Counted from the stretch's first letter, positions 25,026-35,214 are shown. The stretch: 64,000 bases of DNA from Bacteroidota bacterium (GCA_020444415.1 JAHLLA010000006.1:62001-126000), one strand, 5' to 3'. Translations and numbers: made by a program. Notes: generated from the sequence alone by a model not told the origin.

Positions 25026-28000
25026 CTACTTTTTAATAAACTTTTTAAGTGTATTATGTACACCGTTATCTGCTCCCACATAATATATTCCATTTGAGAC
25101 ATGGCTCAAATCAATATGTGTGGATCTACTTGTAGTTTTAAATTCTTGAATAATTTTTCCGATAGCATTATAAACTTTAACATTAACAGTTTCAAATTCT
25201 CCCTTTAATTGAAGATTTAATGCGTCTGTTGCAGGATTTGGATAAATAATGAGGTCAAATTCTCTCTTAATATCTAATGATTTTGGTGCATTGCCAAAAT
25301 CAACAGTGTAGTCCTCTACTTCCCCGTTTGAGAAAACCTCACATGGAGATGGTGATCCACCATTTTTCATGGTTATCCTCATCCTGGTTTGCCCTGATGC
25401 ATCCGATGGAATGGTAATGGATCCAGCTACAACGTCTCGTTTATTATTTGCAGTAAATACCTGCTCTCCGGCATCTTCAAAATCACCGTCAGCATTATAA
25501 TCTATCCATATTCTCCAGAATTCACGCTGAGTTTTATTAACGAAGTGCGGAGTTAATGTTATGCTATAAATTGAACCTGGTGTCAGACCAACAATCTGGC
25601 CGGTAAAATCTGAATATAAAGATTCACCTGAGAAGTTTGAAAATGATCCAATATCCACCTGTGATATCCAGTCCAATGCATTGCTAGTACTTGAAGATTC
25701 ACAATAAGAACCTGTTCCAGCTTCTGTAACTGCAATATATTCTGCAATAGTTTTAGAGTCTAATCCCTCGTCATTTGTAACAGTAAGGTTTACATCAAAA
25801 TTACCCACTTCATTGTATGCAATAGTTGGGTTTTGTGCAGTACTGGTACCTGGTGTTCCCCCGTCAAAAGTCCATAACCAGGAAGTAGGATTGTTTGTTG
25901 ATTCATCGGTAAATTGAACACTACCACCAACTTCTAATGAAGCAGGCGTTCCTGAGAAATTAGCAACAGGTGGTTGTGGAACAGGAGTTCCAAAAACAAG
26001 AGTATAATCTTCCACTTCTCCGTATGAAAAATGTTCACATGATGTTGGTGCTGCATTGTATTTCATTGAAACACGCATCCTGGTTTCACCGGTTAATCCT
26101 GAAGGAATATTAATAATGCCAGTAGTTACACCTTTTCTCCTGTCAGCGGAAAAAACAAGTTCACCTGAATCAGTAAAATCACCATCCACATTAAAATCTA
26201 TCCAGACCCTCATGAATTCTTTTCTGGCTCTTCCTGAAAACCCAGGGGTTATTATAAATGTATAGCTTTGTCCGCTTTCAACAGAAATTGCTGAGGATGT
26301 GAAATCTCCATAGCCACCGTCAGATCCTGAATTATTGGTATACGTACCTAAAGCGATTGATTGAATCCATTCGAGTGAAGAGCTATTACCAGAGGATGTA
26401 CAATAGCTAATTGTATACTCTGCAACATTTATATAATTTGTTTCTGTGTGGGTATCTGAACCGCCACTATTAGTAGCTGTAAGGCTTACGCCGTAGGTTC
26501 CTGTTGTAAGATAAGTAACTAAAGGATTTTGAAGGTCGCTTGTTGAAGGTGAACCTCCCGGGAAAGACCATGACCATGAGGTAGGATCATTCGCTGACTG
26601 ATCTGTATAAGTTACAGTTTGTCCTTCCATTAAGGTTGTTGGAGTTCCTGAGAAGGCAGCAACAGGTACTAAAATTACAGGAGCGGTTACTGTAATATAT
26701 CCTGTTTCGTTGTGTATATCAGAACCGGCACTATTTGAGACCGTAAGACTTACATTGTATGTACCTTCTGTAGGGTAAGTAACAACAGGGTTTTGAAGTG
26801 TACTTGTAGAGGGTGAACCTCCCGGAAATGACCAAGACCATGATGTAGGGTTATTGGTTGACTGATCAGTAAATGTAACTGTTTCACCTTCTTCAACAGA
26901 TGTTGGTGTTCCTACAAAAGCAGCCACCGGAATTTCAACTACAGGAGGAGTAAAATTAAAAGAAGCAACCTGGGTACGCCAGCTCCATCCACCATTTGAA
27001 TATTCCGTAGTGTACCAGAATGTCTGATCATCTGAAGGATCAACGGACATCATTGAATAATCTCCCCAACGATTAACTCCTGTTTGAGAATTTGATCCTT
27101 CGATAATGCTTGTTTCATCCACATCCAAAATACCGGACCCTGAGTTGGCTGCTGTTTGTCCGGCAAAACGTATGGAAGGATATGTTGAAGAACTAGAAAC
27201 AGAATAGCCAATTCCAATATCGCCATTACCATTCATGGCAACACTTCCCATCCACCTGTTATCGCCATCAGCCGGTGCAAAGGTTCCTTGTTGATACATA
27301 TTCCATCCACTACCGTAATTCCTCAATTCATACCAGCGAACACCAGCCTGGCCGCTGCCATCAGCATTTACGGTGTGATTTGTAAGCATAACTTCATAAG
27401 CACCAAAATTCCTATACTGCAATCTGAACATTAAACGTGATGCCAATGCATCAAGTGTCTGAGATGTTCCAGGTTGGTTTATTGTGATCCCGCTATATGA
27501 ATATGATTGAACAGAAACAGTTTTTACCAGTGAAACACTGGAATTATTGGTGTTTGACCAATCGACATCAACCTCCCAAATACGCAATGATGTAGAACCG
27601 AGATTCATTAGATAATTTGGCGACCCGGCTGCAGGCTGTGTAGCACCATCTGCATCGGCCGGAAGTAAACTACCATAACTTGTACCCAGGTTAAAAAATA
27701 ACATCTCTGCATTAGGATCACCGATAAGCATTGCATCACGATCGAGAACACAAACAGCTCCACCTGCATAACCGAGGCTGGGAGGTGCAAATTGATTGAT
27801 TGTAAAATAATAGCCATCGGGCCAGACACCAAATTTAGGATAGTCGGGCATGTTTGAAAACTCGTAAGCATAACGATACCATGCTCCAGTTGGATCGCCG
27901 GTTTCAGAAACTGCAACCAATTCATAAAAAGGTCCGCTTGGATAATTTGGTAGTGCGAATTGGGATGCAATCCAGCGATCTGCATATTCGTCATAAAGCA

Positions 28001-28511
28001 CAATGGGGTCCCCGTCGTTGGTTCCTGACCATGGCCCGGTAAAACCATCCCAGATCGTACTGCTGGCTGCAGGCCCGTATAGCGAATTGCCATTTTTATC
28101 CCATATTTGAAACGATAAGTTCACCATTTGCATATAATGGTTTGGACCCACATCTCCATCAGTATCAGGTGGAGCAACCCCGCTTAGGTTACTAACTCCG
28201 GCAAAATTTTGCCCAACTGTCGCCGCGGAGCGATTTCCTGACATTTCATTCTGTAATACAGGATCAGGTCCGACCCAGGTGGCAGGTTTGTTAAATTCTT
28301 CCTGAAAACCATCCTTGTTCGGAATGGTCCTGTCTTTCCAACTCATATCTCTATAACCAGGGGGAACAATAGGAACAGAACTTAGTTTTTCTGATTTATC
28401 AAATCCAACAGGAGTGATGATTTTCTCAAGGCTTACTGCTTGAGAAAAAGAGCTAAGGGTCAACCAGCTAAAAAGGACTATTAACCCAAATAATACATTT
28501 AATTTTTTCAT
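25026..28511 (-). CDS. Large secreted PKD/GEVED-domain protein with T9SS sorting domain
   Basis: 1161 residues; the signal peptide ends near 'LSSFSQ' (~23). Residues ~90-520 form a beta-rich domain with 'PPDTDGDVGPNHYMQMVN' that resembles N-terminal domains of other surface proteins. PKD domains start near 527, 617 and 850, each ending in the usual 'V.LTV/A.N..G' strand. GEVED domains end near 835 and 1065, with the diagnostic 'FSYGEVEDYT' and 'FSNGEVEDYT'. The order is thus propeller-like, PKD, PKD, GEVED, PKD, GEVED, sorting domain (~1085-1161). It is probably a surface adhesin or carbohydrate-binding protein. No catalytic motif is seen. Transcribed alone, with a strong terminator. Confidence 0.85.
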   Translation of the reverse strand: MKKLNVLFGLIVLFSWLTLSSFSQAVSLEKIITPVGFDKSEKLSSVPIVPPGYRDMSWKDRTIPNKDGFQEEFNKPATWVGPDPVLQNEMSGNRSAATVGQNFAGVSNLSGVAPPDTDGDVGPNHYMQMVNLSFQIWDKNGNSLYGPAASSTIWDGFTGPWSGTNDGDPIVLYDEYADRWIASQFALPNYPSGPFYELVAVSETGDPTGAWYRYAYEFSNMPDYPKFGVWPDGYYFTINQFAPPSLGYAGGAVCVLDRDAMLIGDPNAEMLFFNLGTSYGSLLPADADGATQPAAGSPNYLMNLGSTSLRIWEVDVDWSNTNNSSVSLVKTVSVQSYSYSGITINQPGTSQTLDALASRLMFRLQYRNFGAYEVMLTNHTVNADGSGQAGVRWYELRNYGSGWNMYQQGTFAPADGDNRWMGSVAMNGNGDIGIGYSVSSSSTYPSIRFAGQTAANSGSGILDVDETSIIEGSNSQTGVNRWGDYSMMSVDPSDDQTFWYTTEYSNGGWSWRTQVASFNFTPPVVEIPVAAFVGTPTSVEEGETVTFTDQSTNNPTSWSWSFPGGSPSTSTLQNPVVTYPTEGTYNVSLTVSNSAGSDIHNETGYITVTAPVILVPVAAFSGTPTTLMEGQTVTYTDQSANDPTSWSWSFPGGSPSTSDLQNPLVTYLTTGTYGVSLTATNSGGSDTHTETNYINVAEYTISYCTSSGNSSSLEWIQSIALGTYTNNSGSDGGYGDFTSSAISVESGQSYTFIITPGFSGRARKEFMRVWIDFNVDGDFTDSGELVFSADRRKGVTTGIINIPSGLTGETRMRVSMKYNAAPTSCEHFSYGEVEDYTLVFGTPVPQPPVANFSGTPASLEVGGSVQFTDESTNNPTSWLWTFDGGTPGTSTAQNPTIAYNEVGNFDVNLTVTNDEGLDSKTIAEYIAVTEAGTGSYCESSSTSNALDWISQVDIGSFSNFSGESLYSDFTGQIVGLTPGSIYSITLTPHFVNKTQREFWRIWIDYNADGDFEDAGEQVFTANNKRDVVAGSITIPSDASGQTRMRITMKNGGSPSPCEVFSNGEVEDYTVDFGNAPKSLDIKREFDLIIYPNPATDALNLQLKGEFETVNVKVYNAIGKIIQEFKTTSRSTHIDLSHVSNGIYYVGADNGVHNTLKKFIKK

Positions 28512-28706
28512 AATTAATTTATTGTTGACTTATGGTTAAACAGTTCTATTTAAAAAAAATAAAAATATAATCAATGCTAAAAATATAAAATTTAATAAAA
28601 TCGATTGAAAATAATACCACTGTGACTTGCTTGTTTGTATTGTTGTTTTTTGGTTACACTAACATTTAAATGCTAGTTACTGGATTCAAATTTAAAAAAA
28701 ATTTAA

Positions 28707-28720
28707 TTGATAAAAATCAA
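28707..28720. promoter_or_regulatory. CRP/FNR-type palindrome TTGAT-N4-ATCAA
   Basis: TTGAT AAAA ATCAA is an exact FNR consensus box; the flanking bases extend the symmetry to AATTGAT/ATCAATT. It sits in the 250-bp gap between lptD and the PKD/GEVED gene, about 200 bp upstream of the latter's start. The region is very A+T-rich, so chance is possible. Confidence 0.4.
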
Positions 28721-28761
28721 TTTACATTTTTTCAAACAATTCAATAAGATGAAATGATAGA

Positions 28762-31461
28762 TTAAATATCTCGAAAATCTTTCTTCCTATTCAATTTCAG
28801 ATCCTGTAGAACAGACGATTTTACGTTAATTGAAAAGTTCCAGCTTTTTCGGGGACCGATGGGCACCCAGCTAAAGCGCATTTCCCAGCAATGTAAATCT
28901 CGGTAAATGTTTACTGATGTGTAAGAAACTTCATTAGCGGTAAAATCCCAACCGGTCCTGAATGTGAATTTCCACTTGGGCGTTATGTTGATCTGTCCAC
29001 TTAAAGCAAGTGTTTGGACTATTTTATGCTCGGGTAATCGCATAAAATCTTCATAAAGTATCCGGTTGGTATAGTTAAAGTTGTAGGAAAGATTTAATGA
29101 CCACGGAATATCCCAATCAATATAATCATCGGGGTTTTGCCTTATTTCTTCTAATTCGTCTTCGGTGGCTTCCTTGGGCTTCTCTTTCTTTTTGAAATCT
29201 TTATCGCCTAGTTTCATACTCAGGCTCAAATTCCATGATGAATTATCTTTTCTGAGCAGTTTATTGTTGGTATTCCAGTAGTATTCATTTACTTTTCGGC
29301 CACTTGAATCCACCGCGTAAGGGTCCCATACTGAAGCATATTGCAGGGTAATATTTTTCCACAACTTGGTTCTTCCGCTCAACCTGATGGGTGACATATT
29401 TAATGAATCGGCTGCAATATTATAGCTACCTGAAATAGTGAAAGCTTCAATAAGCACCACTTTTTTCATGCCGGTAATCGTATCTTTTTTTGATCGTACC
29501 TTCATTTCCAGGTTATTGTTGAGGGTTAAACCCACGCTCCCCGACTCATAAGCCGGAGGGCTTCCATAGAGAGATCCCTGGAATTTTGAATAAGTTCTTT
29601 CGGTGCCTTGTGCATCTACATACTGGCCAAAGTAGCCCCATTTTTCATCGCTAAAATCTGGTACATATGAGAAGCTCAAACTTGGTGTAAACACGTGTCG
29701 AATGGCACGAACCGGACCTTTTTTCATTTTCACCATCCCATATACTTTGGTAGATAGGCTTGAGGAAACACTAAAATCAAGCGCGTTTTTAAACCCATTG
29801 ATCGTATCGGTTTTTACGCCTGGAAGAATGGTGTCGTTGCCTTCCACAATTGTATCGTATACATAATATTGATCGATGCTTCTGCTATACATCCTGTCGG
29901 TAATGTTAAAAGAATTCGACCATGTAAAATGTTTAAACACTTTCATAGGTAAGCTGATGGGCAATTTATGAATAGCACCATTTTGCATTTGGCTGTTGAT
30001 GGTTTGTTCATCAAAGAAAACAGAATCAGGAGCGGTAAGAGTATTTTTTGCATCAAATGAATATCGTATACTTAGGTCCTCGTAAAATCGTTTTTTACCG
30101 CCTGCTTTTCGTAATGGATAAAACTGGTTTACCGTAAATGTAAGCTGGGGTAAACTGACTGTTACCTGGTGGGTCTTGGTATTTTGACGGTGGTTGCCGC
30201 TGATGGTAAGAAAATATTTACCTGCCCAGTTGGTTTGGTAGCTGATGCTCGATTGAAATTCATTCGACAAATAATCATCTACGTTTGAAACATTGTATTT
30301 TACATAATTGCTTGTAATGATGTTCACATCAGCACCAAAAGAACTTCGCGGCCGAGCTTTTGGATCTTGCTTATGCGACCATTGTATCCTGAAATCAGTA
30401 CTTTTTGAATAGTCGGGTGAGTCTTTGGTACTCACAATATTTACACCATATCCCATATTAAATGACCCATTGAATTTATAACGCTTAGAATACCGGTACC
30501 TGGGTTTAACAGACCAGCTACCACCTGTATAAATATCACCTGTAACCTGAAAGTCCATATAATCATTTATAGCCCAGTAGTAACCACCGTTTTCCAGGAA
30601 AAAACCGCGATTGGCCGATTCTCCATATGTAGGCATAATTATACCCGATTTCCGGCCCTGTTTATTCGGAAAATAACCAAACGGCAACACGAGTGGGGTA
30701 GGCACTCCTTCAATATCCATATATACCGGCCCGGAAATTATTTTTGAATTAGGGATCACCCTCGCTTTTTTAAAATTGAACGCAAAGTGGGGGTTTTCTT
30801 CAAGCGTACATGTAGTAAACTGGCCATGCAATACGTTGATGGTATTGTCATCCATTTTCTTCACCTTTTCGCCATGTAAAAAGCCCATGTCGTCTTCCGT
30901 AAGCACATTTTGAATGATGCCTTCGCGGGTACGGAAATTATAAGTCATGGTTTTTGCTTTGAAAGTTTCTCCTGATTCTGAAAATACAGGATACCCGGCC
31001 ATTTTTCCTGTCGAATCAGGCAATCCTGTGGCATAAAGCGAATTGGTGTTGAAATCCACTTCAATATATGCGGCTTCGAGTTTAATTTCCTGGTAAGTAA
31101 CAACCGCATTTCCATAGAGGTAAACTTTTTTGTTGACCAGATCCTGAATGATTGAATCGACTGCTGTACGTTCAATGATCGCTTCGATAATTGTTCTGTC
31201 TTTATGATCGGCCTGCACACTATCTTTTAATGTTGCGTTTCTCGAAATTGTATCTTGCACTGTAAGGCTGTCGGCGACGATGGTGTCAGCTATAAGAATA
31301 GTGTCGGTTTCAGGAAGGGAATCAGCGGAAATGAGTGTGTCGGGTAATGTTTCAGTCAGGTAAAACAATGAATCAGCCTTTAGATCGTTCAAGTATATGG
31401 CGATTATAAATAATAACCATAGCGGTGTTAATAATTTGCGTAATGAACAACCCGTTCTCAA
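28762..31461 (-). CDS. lptD: LptD-like LPS-assembly outer-membrane protein
   Basis: Outer-membrane translocon component that places lipopolysaccharide in the outer leaflet. It is 899 residues. After an N-terminal hydrophobic segment and an Asp/Ser/Thr-rich stretch (30-90), residues ~105-220 form the periplasmic OstA/LptA-like jellyroll ('VYLYGNAVVTYQEIKLEAAYIE', split at ~115-136). The C-terminal ~600 residues are an LptD barrel with 'PFGYFPNKQGRKSGIIMPTYG', a conserved early-barrel motif (near 250). It is divergent from the amidase gene. A LptE homologue is encoded at 58719 and an OstA-like protein at 33679. Confidence 0.9.
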   Translation of the reverse strand: MRTGCSLRKLLTPLWLLFIIAIYLNDLKADSLFYLTETLPDTLISADSLPETDTILIADTIVADSLTVQDTISRNATLKDSVQADHKDRTIIEAIIERTAVDSIIQDLVNKKVYLYGNAVVTYQEIKLEAAYIEVDFNTNSLYATGLPDSTGKMAGYPVFSESGETFKAKTMTYNFRTREGIIQNVLTEDDMGFLHGEKVKKMDDNTINVLHGQFTTCTLEENPHFAFNFKKARVIPNSKIISGPVYMDIEGVPTPLVLPFGYFPNKQGRKSGIIMPTYGESANRGFFLENGGYYWAINDYMDFQVTGDIYTGGSWSVKPRYRYSKRYKFNGSFNMGYGVNIVSTKDSPDYSKSTDFRIQWSHKQDPKARPRSSFGADVNIITSNYVKYNVSNVDDYLSNEFQSSISYQTNWAGKYFLTISGNHRQNTKTHQVTVSLPQLTFTVNQFYPLRKAGGKKRFYEDLSIRYSFDAKNTLTAPDSVFFDEQTINSQMQNGAIHKLPISLPMKVFKHFTWSNSFNITDRMYSRSIDQYYVYDTIVEGNDTILPGVKTDTINGFKNALDFSVSSSLSTKVYGMVKMKKGPVRAIRHVFTPSLSFSYVPDFSDEKWGYFGQYVDAQGTERTYSKFQGSLYGSPPAYESGSVGLTLNNNLEMKVRSKKDTITGMKKVVLIEAFTISGSYNIAADSLNMSPIRLSGRTKLWKNITLQYASVWDPYAVDSSGRKVNEYYWNTNNKLLRKDNSSWNLSLSMKLGDKDFKKKEKPKEATEDELEEIRQNPDDYIDWDIPWSLNLSYNFNYTNRILYEDFMRLPEHKIVQTLALSGQINITPKWKFTFRTGWDFTANEVSYTSVNIYRDLHCWEMRFSWVPIGPRKSWNFSINVKSSVLQDLKLNRKKDFRDI

Positions 31462-31508
31462 AATGCTATGATTTACTTTTGTTTTTAATGAAATGGTTTA
31501 TATGATTG

Positions 31509-31516
31509 CAAATATA
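31509..31516 (-). promoter_or_regulatory. Bacteroidota -7 box TATATTTG
   Basis: Minus-strand TAnnTTTG match 47 bases upstream of the lptD ATG, inside the 80-bp divergent region shared with the amidase gene. Confidence 0.5.
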
Positions 31517-31541
31517 ATTCCAAAAATGAGAATCAACTAAG

Positions 31542-32624
31542 ATGAAACGATTGATACATATTGCTATTGTGTTGCTGGCCATTTTCTGCTGTAATCCAAT
31601 GATTTGGGCGCAAAAAAGCGGAAAAATTACAACGGTGGTTATTGATGCCGGACATGGCGGTAAAGACCCCGGGGCTATTGGTAAACATGCAAAGGAGAAA
31701 GACATAGTGTTAAAGATAGCATTAAAGACGGGTCAGTATATCGAAGAATACTTAAAAGATGTTAAAGTTATTTACACTCGAAAAACAGACCGTTTTGTAG
31801 AATTATATAAAAGAGCTGAAATTGCCAATACAAACAATGCAGATGTATTTATTTCAATTCATTGCAACGCGATCAATTCCTCGGCAACCTATGGTTCGGA
31901 AACCTATGTGATGGGTCTGCATAAAGAAAATGCCAACCTGAATGTGGCCATGATGGAAAATGCCGCTATTTTACTAGAAAATAACGAAGATGATTATTAT
32001 GAAGGGTTTGATATAAATGCACCTGAATCATACATTAGTCTGGCATTGAAAAAAGACAACTTTATGGAGCAAAGTGTGATTATAGCCGATCAAATTCAAA
32101 AGCAGTTCAAAAACCGTGTGGGCAGAAAAGACCGGGGCGTGAAACAAGCGGGTTTCCTGGTTCTGTGGCGGACTTCAATGCCAGGCATCCTAATCGAACT
32201 GGGTTTTTTAAGTAATCCAACCGAAGAACGTTTCCTGAATTCAGAAGAAGGTCAGGTTTATATGGCATCTGCCATTTACCGGGCATTTAAAGAGTATAAA
32301 CTCGCCTATGAAAAGGAAAATAGTGTGGCGGCAACACAAATTACGGATTCAGAAGCAAAGGTGGATTACCGGGTTCAGTTTTTAACCAGCTCCAATGAAT
32401 TGCCATTAAGCGATCATAAATTGAAAGGGATCCCCGAAGTTTCATCCTATCATCAGAATGGTTTATACAAATACACTTCAGGACATTTTGGCTCAGGAAG
32501 AGACGCTGAAAGTCATATGAAAGCCATCAGAGAAAAAGGTTTTAATGATGCTTTTATAGTGGCATTCCAAAATAATATCAGGATATCAATGAGCGAGGCG
32601 AAAAAGTTTGAAACAGGTGAATAA
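31542..32624 (+). CDS. N-acetylmuramoyl-L-alanine amidase with C-terminal SPOR-like domain
   Basis: Periplasmic zinc amidase that cuts the bond between MurNAc and the stem peptide. It is 360 residues with a signal peptide (to ~23, 'IWAQ'). The Amidase_3 domain runs ~30-250 with Zn ligands in 'VVIDAGHGGKDPG', 'GSETYV' and 'FISIHCNA', and the catalytic Glu in 'GILIELGFLSNP'. Residues ~285-350 ('VDYRVQFLTSS...') look like a SPOR peptidoglycan-binding domain. It is followed after 100 bp by a separate promoter and the MCE gene. No AmiC-like AMIN domain is present. Confidence 0.92.
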   Translation: MKRLIHIAIVLLAIFCCNPMIWAQKSGKITTVVIDAGHGGKDPGAIGKHAKEKDIVLKIALKTGQYIEEYLKDVKVIYTRKTDRFVELYKRAEIANTNNADVFISIHCNAINSSATYGSETYVMGLHKENANLNVAMMENAAILLENNEDDYYEGFDINAPESYISLALKKDNFMEQSVIIADQIQKQFKNRVGRKDRGVKQAGFLVLWRTSMPGILIELGFLSNPTEERFLNSEEGQVYMASAIYRAFKEYKLAYEKENSVAATQITDSEAKVDYRVQFLTSSNELPLSDHKLKGIPEVSSYHQNGLYKYTSGHFGSGRDAESHMKAIREKGFNDAFIVAFQNNIRISMSEAKKFETGE

Positions 32625-32669
32625 GATCAGTAAAGCACGTTGAGTTTGTTTTGAATAGGCTATATTTAT

Positions 32670-32677
32670 TATTTTTG
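32670..32677 (+). promoter_or_regulatory. Bacteroidota promoter, -7 box TATTTTTG
   Basis: TAnnTTTG match with a TTG at 32646-32648 (21-base spacing). Gives a leader of about 45 nt for the MCE gene at 32725. Confidence 0.55.
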
Positions 32678-32724
32678 TTACATAGATTTCATAAAACAAA
32701 CGTTTTTAATCAAAAAAGAAACAG

Positions 32725-33672
32725 GTGAATCGTTATAAACAAATTGTGATCGGGGCTTCTTTTATTTTGGCGATAGCCTTATTTATTTGGGGATACAATT
32801 TCCTAAAAGGGAATGATATATTTAATAATCAAACGATTTATTATGCCAAATACCACGAGGTAAGCGGCCTGGAAGTTTCAAATCCTGTGGTCATAAACGG
32901 AATGCGGATTGGGCAGGTGAGCGCAATGAAATTTGATCCAAGCATGTCAGGCGATATTATAGTAGAACTTTGGATTTATGATAATTTTCCGATACCTGAA
33001 AATAGTATTGCCCGCATTTTCAGCTCCGACTTGATGGGTTCAAAAGCTGTCGATATTAAATTAGGCAATTCACCTGACCTGGCGATGGATTCTGACACAC
33101 TTGCTACCAGTATTGAAGCCAGCCTGATGGAAGAGGTGAATGCGCAGGTGCAGCCCATAAAGGCCAAAGCTGAAAACTTATTGGCTTCGATCGATACCTT
33201 GGTAACGGCCTTTCAGACTATTTTTAATGAATCAGCCAGAAAAAATCTCAGAGAAAGTTTTGATAATCTAAACCAGTCGTTCAGTAATATCCAGAGTGCA
33301 ACTACAACACTTGACACGCTAATGATAACAGAAGGTGACCGGGTGTCGTCAATACTTATGAATGTTGATTCGTTGGCTTATTCATTGAGCAATAACCGTG
33401 AGAAATTCTCGAATATTATAGCGAATTTTGAAGCAATTAGTGATTCGCTGGCTAAAGCTGATATTCCTGGAACTTTTAATCGTGCCAACAGTACACTTGA
33501 TGAATTGGAAATGATCGTTGCCAAAATCAATGAAGGTGAAGGAACTATTGGTATGCTGATGCATAACGATACCTTGTATATGGAGTTGAACAAATCAGCC
33601 GAAGAACTTAATTTATTGCTGAAAGACATTCGCGAAAATCCAAAGAGATACGTTAAATTTTCTTTGTTTTAA
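32725..33672 (+). CDS. mlaD: MlaD/MCE family lipid-transport protein
   Basis: 315 residues from a GTG start. One N-terminal transmembrane helix (~6-24) anchors the protein in the inner membrane. Residues ~37-115 form the MCE domain ('YYAKYHEVSGLEVSNPVVIN' and 'IRIG'-like 'MRIGQV'). The rest (~140-300) is helical with repeated polar heptads and likely trimerises or hexamerises around a lipid channel. Known MCE proteins carry phospholipids between membranes with an ABC pump; no ATPase or permease partner is adjacent here. It lies in the block of envelope genes with lptD and the OstA-like gene. Confidence 0.88.
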   Translation: MNRYKQIVIGASFILAIALFIWGYNFLKGNDIFNNQTIYYAKYHEVSGLEVSNPVVINGMRIGQVSAMKFDPSMSGDIIVELWIYDNFPIPENSIARIFSSDLMGSKAVDIKLGNSPDLAMDSDTLATSIEASLMEEVNAQVQPIKAKAENLLASIDTLVTAFQTIFNESARKNLRESFDNLNQSFSNIQSATTTLDTLMITEGDRVSSILMNVDSLAYSLSNNREKFSNIIANFEAISDSLAKADIPGTFNRANSTLDELEMIVAKINEGEGTIGMLMHNDTLYMELNKSAEELNLLLKDIRENPKRYVKFSLF

Positions 33673-33678
33673 AAACAA

Positions 33679-35190
33679 TTATTCAGTATTAAAAATATCC
33701 ATTACCTTTCTGGGGCGCGATGCATCGTGCCAGGTAAAACCTTTCAATTCTTTGTCTGAAGCGGGCAACTCACTTTCAGGATACATCGTTTCTTTGGCCT
33801 GGGTTTTATAATTGATGGTATTTAGCTTATTATCTTTCAGTCGTATGGTCATTGTGCTTGATTCAGCCAGGTTAACACCTATCAAATAACCATCTTCTTC
33901 TCGCACAAAATACACGGTCTGTGCGTTGCCATCCACATTAACAGTCACCAGCTCGTTATTTTTAAAATAGCCCACCATGTTTTTACCTTTGATCTGGTTG
34001 TAGGTTGTGAGGGTATCATGAGAAATAATGAAGGCGCCATTGTACATGATCAAGCTGTCGGCTTGGTTATTATGAATAGCAATAGCAATGGAGTCGGCGG
34101 TTAGTTGATTTTCCCCGCTCCAAATAACAGGTAATTCATAAAGTCTGATGGTTGAGTCATTCATTGTGTATACCAGCGAATCACACATCCCTTGCATATC
34201 ATCGCGGAAAAATTTAACATCATAATACGACAACAACCGTTTTGCGTTTTTCTTTTTATCAAAATACACCCACATTGTATCCGAATGAATGTAAAGTGAA
34301 TCATACCTGTCGTAGGTGATGGCTACGGCACTGTCTGTAATGTACGAAACGCCTTTATCATCCCACATTTCACCGTACTTCCCTTTTATAAGTACATCAT
34401 GCACCGTGTCTGAAATTTCCACATGGCCATAAGCCTTCCCGTAATATGTCAGATTGTTATATATCAGGCTGTCGGCTGTAATGGTCTGTTGCGAATTATT
34501 GATCGAAGGCCGTTTGAGCAATTTTGAGAGATCATTTCTGGTGTCGTACCAACCATCTTCGGTGTAAATAATACTTTCCTCGCCCCTGATCACGGTAGGG
34601 CCACGAAAATAAGCTACTTCTGTATTTGTATTATAAATGAGTGTGTCAGAGTAGGTTTCCGAATCAGGGTTGGTCAGTACCACATCCTCCCTGAAATAGA
34701 AAATTTTTGTCGAAGTGGTGTAATATCCTTTTTTACTGATCAGGATATTGTCTTTGTTAACAATTTTGCCACCCACATCATAATGAGCAACTTTTGTATT
34801 CCGGTTGTAAACCAAATGTTCCGTAGTCAATACCGTGTTTTTATCGATCAGCCTGACACTGTCAAATAGATCAGCTATTCTTGTATCCCCTTCATAGTAT
34901 AGATGTTCTCCAAAGATATCGAGTGTGTCGTTTACCACGATATGCACATTTCCGAATGCTTCAAAGTTGTTTTCTTTCCTGTTTAAATGGGCACTGTCGC
35001 AGAAAAAACGGGTACCTTCCTGCCTGAAAACTACACCACCAATCAACCGTTCTTTATTTTTTCCCAGGCTTGCATCATAACGTTGTACATCAGTTCGTTC
35101 CACCTGAATGGTGGATTTCTTTTGCGCCATTAAAAATACCGGCAACGAAATAAGGGTAAATACTAGGAAAAGGGCTGAATAATTTTTCAT
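33679..35190 (-). CDS. OstA-like (LptA/LptD N-terminal type) periplasmic protein
   Basis: 503 residues with a signal peptide ending at 'VFLMAQ' (~22). The mature chain is a long series of short beta-strands of the jellyroll type ('FEAFGNVHIVVNDTLDIFGE', 'HLYYEGDT', 'YGKAYGHVEISD'), the OstA fold repeated over ~350 residues. No outer-membrane barrel is present. The Bacteroidota OstA-like proteins probably form or extend the LPS bridge across the periplasm (LptA role); that role is inferred. It converges on the MCE gene with 6 bp between the stops. Confidence 0.82.
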   Translation of the reverse strand: MKNYSALFLVFTLISLPVFLMAQKKSTIQVERTDVQRYDASLGKNKERLIGGVVFRQEGTRFFCDSAHLNRKENNFEAFGNVHIVVNDTLDIFGEHLYYEGDTRIADLFDSVRLIDKNTVLTTEHLVYNRNTKVAHYDVGGKIVNKDNILISKKGYYTTSTKIFYFREDVVLTNPDSETYSDTLIYNTNTEVAYFRGPTVIRGEESIIYTEDGWYDTRNDLSKLLKRPSINNSQQTITADSLIYNNLTYYGKAYGHVEISDTVHDVLIKGKYGEMWDDKGVSYITDSAVAITYDRYDSLYIHSDTMWVYFDKKKNAKRLLSYYDVKFFRDDMQGMCDSLVYTMNDSTIRLYELPVIWSGENQLTADSIAIAIHNNQADSLIMYNGAFIISHDTLTTYNQIKGKNMVGYFKNNELVTVNVDGNAQTVYFVREEDGYLIGVNLAESSTMTIRLKDNKLNTINYKTQAKETMYPESELPASDKELKGFTWHDASRPRKVMDIFNTE

Positions 35191-35206
35191 TCGATTATAT
35201 TCGTCA

Positions 35207-35214
35207 CAAAAGTA
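35207..35214 (-). promoter_or_regulatory. Bacteroidota -7 box TACTTTTG
   Basis: Minus-strand TAnnTTTG match 16 bases before the OstA-like gene's ATG, implying a very short leader. Confidence 0.45.

Noticed and set aside
25860-26920. Repeated DNA in the PKD/GEVED gene as a tandem repeat or CRISPR-like array
   Set aside because: The repeats are protein domains of 80-140 residues with diverged DNA, not short regular units with spacers.
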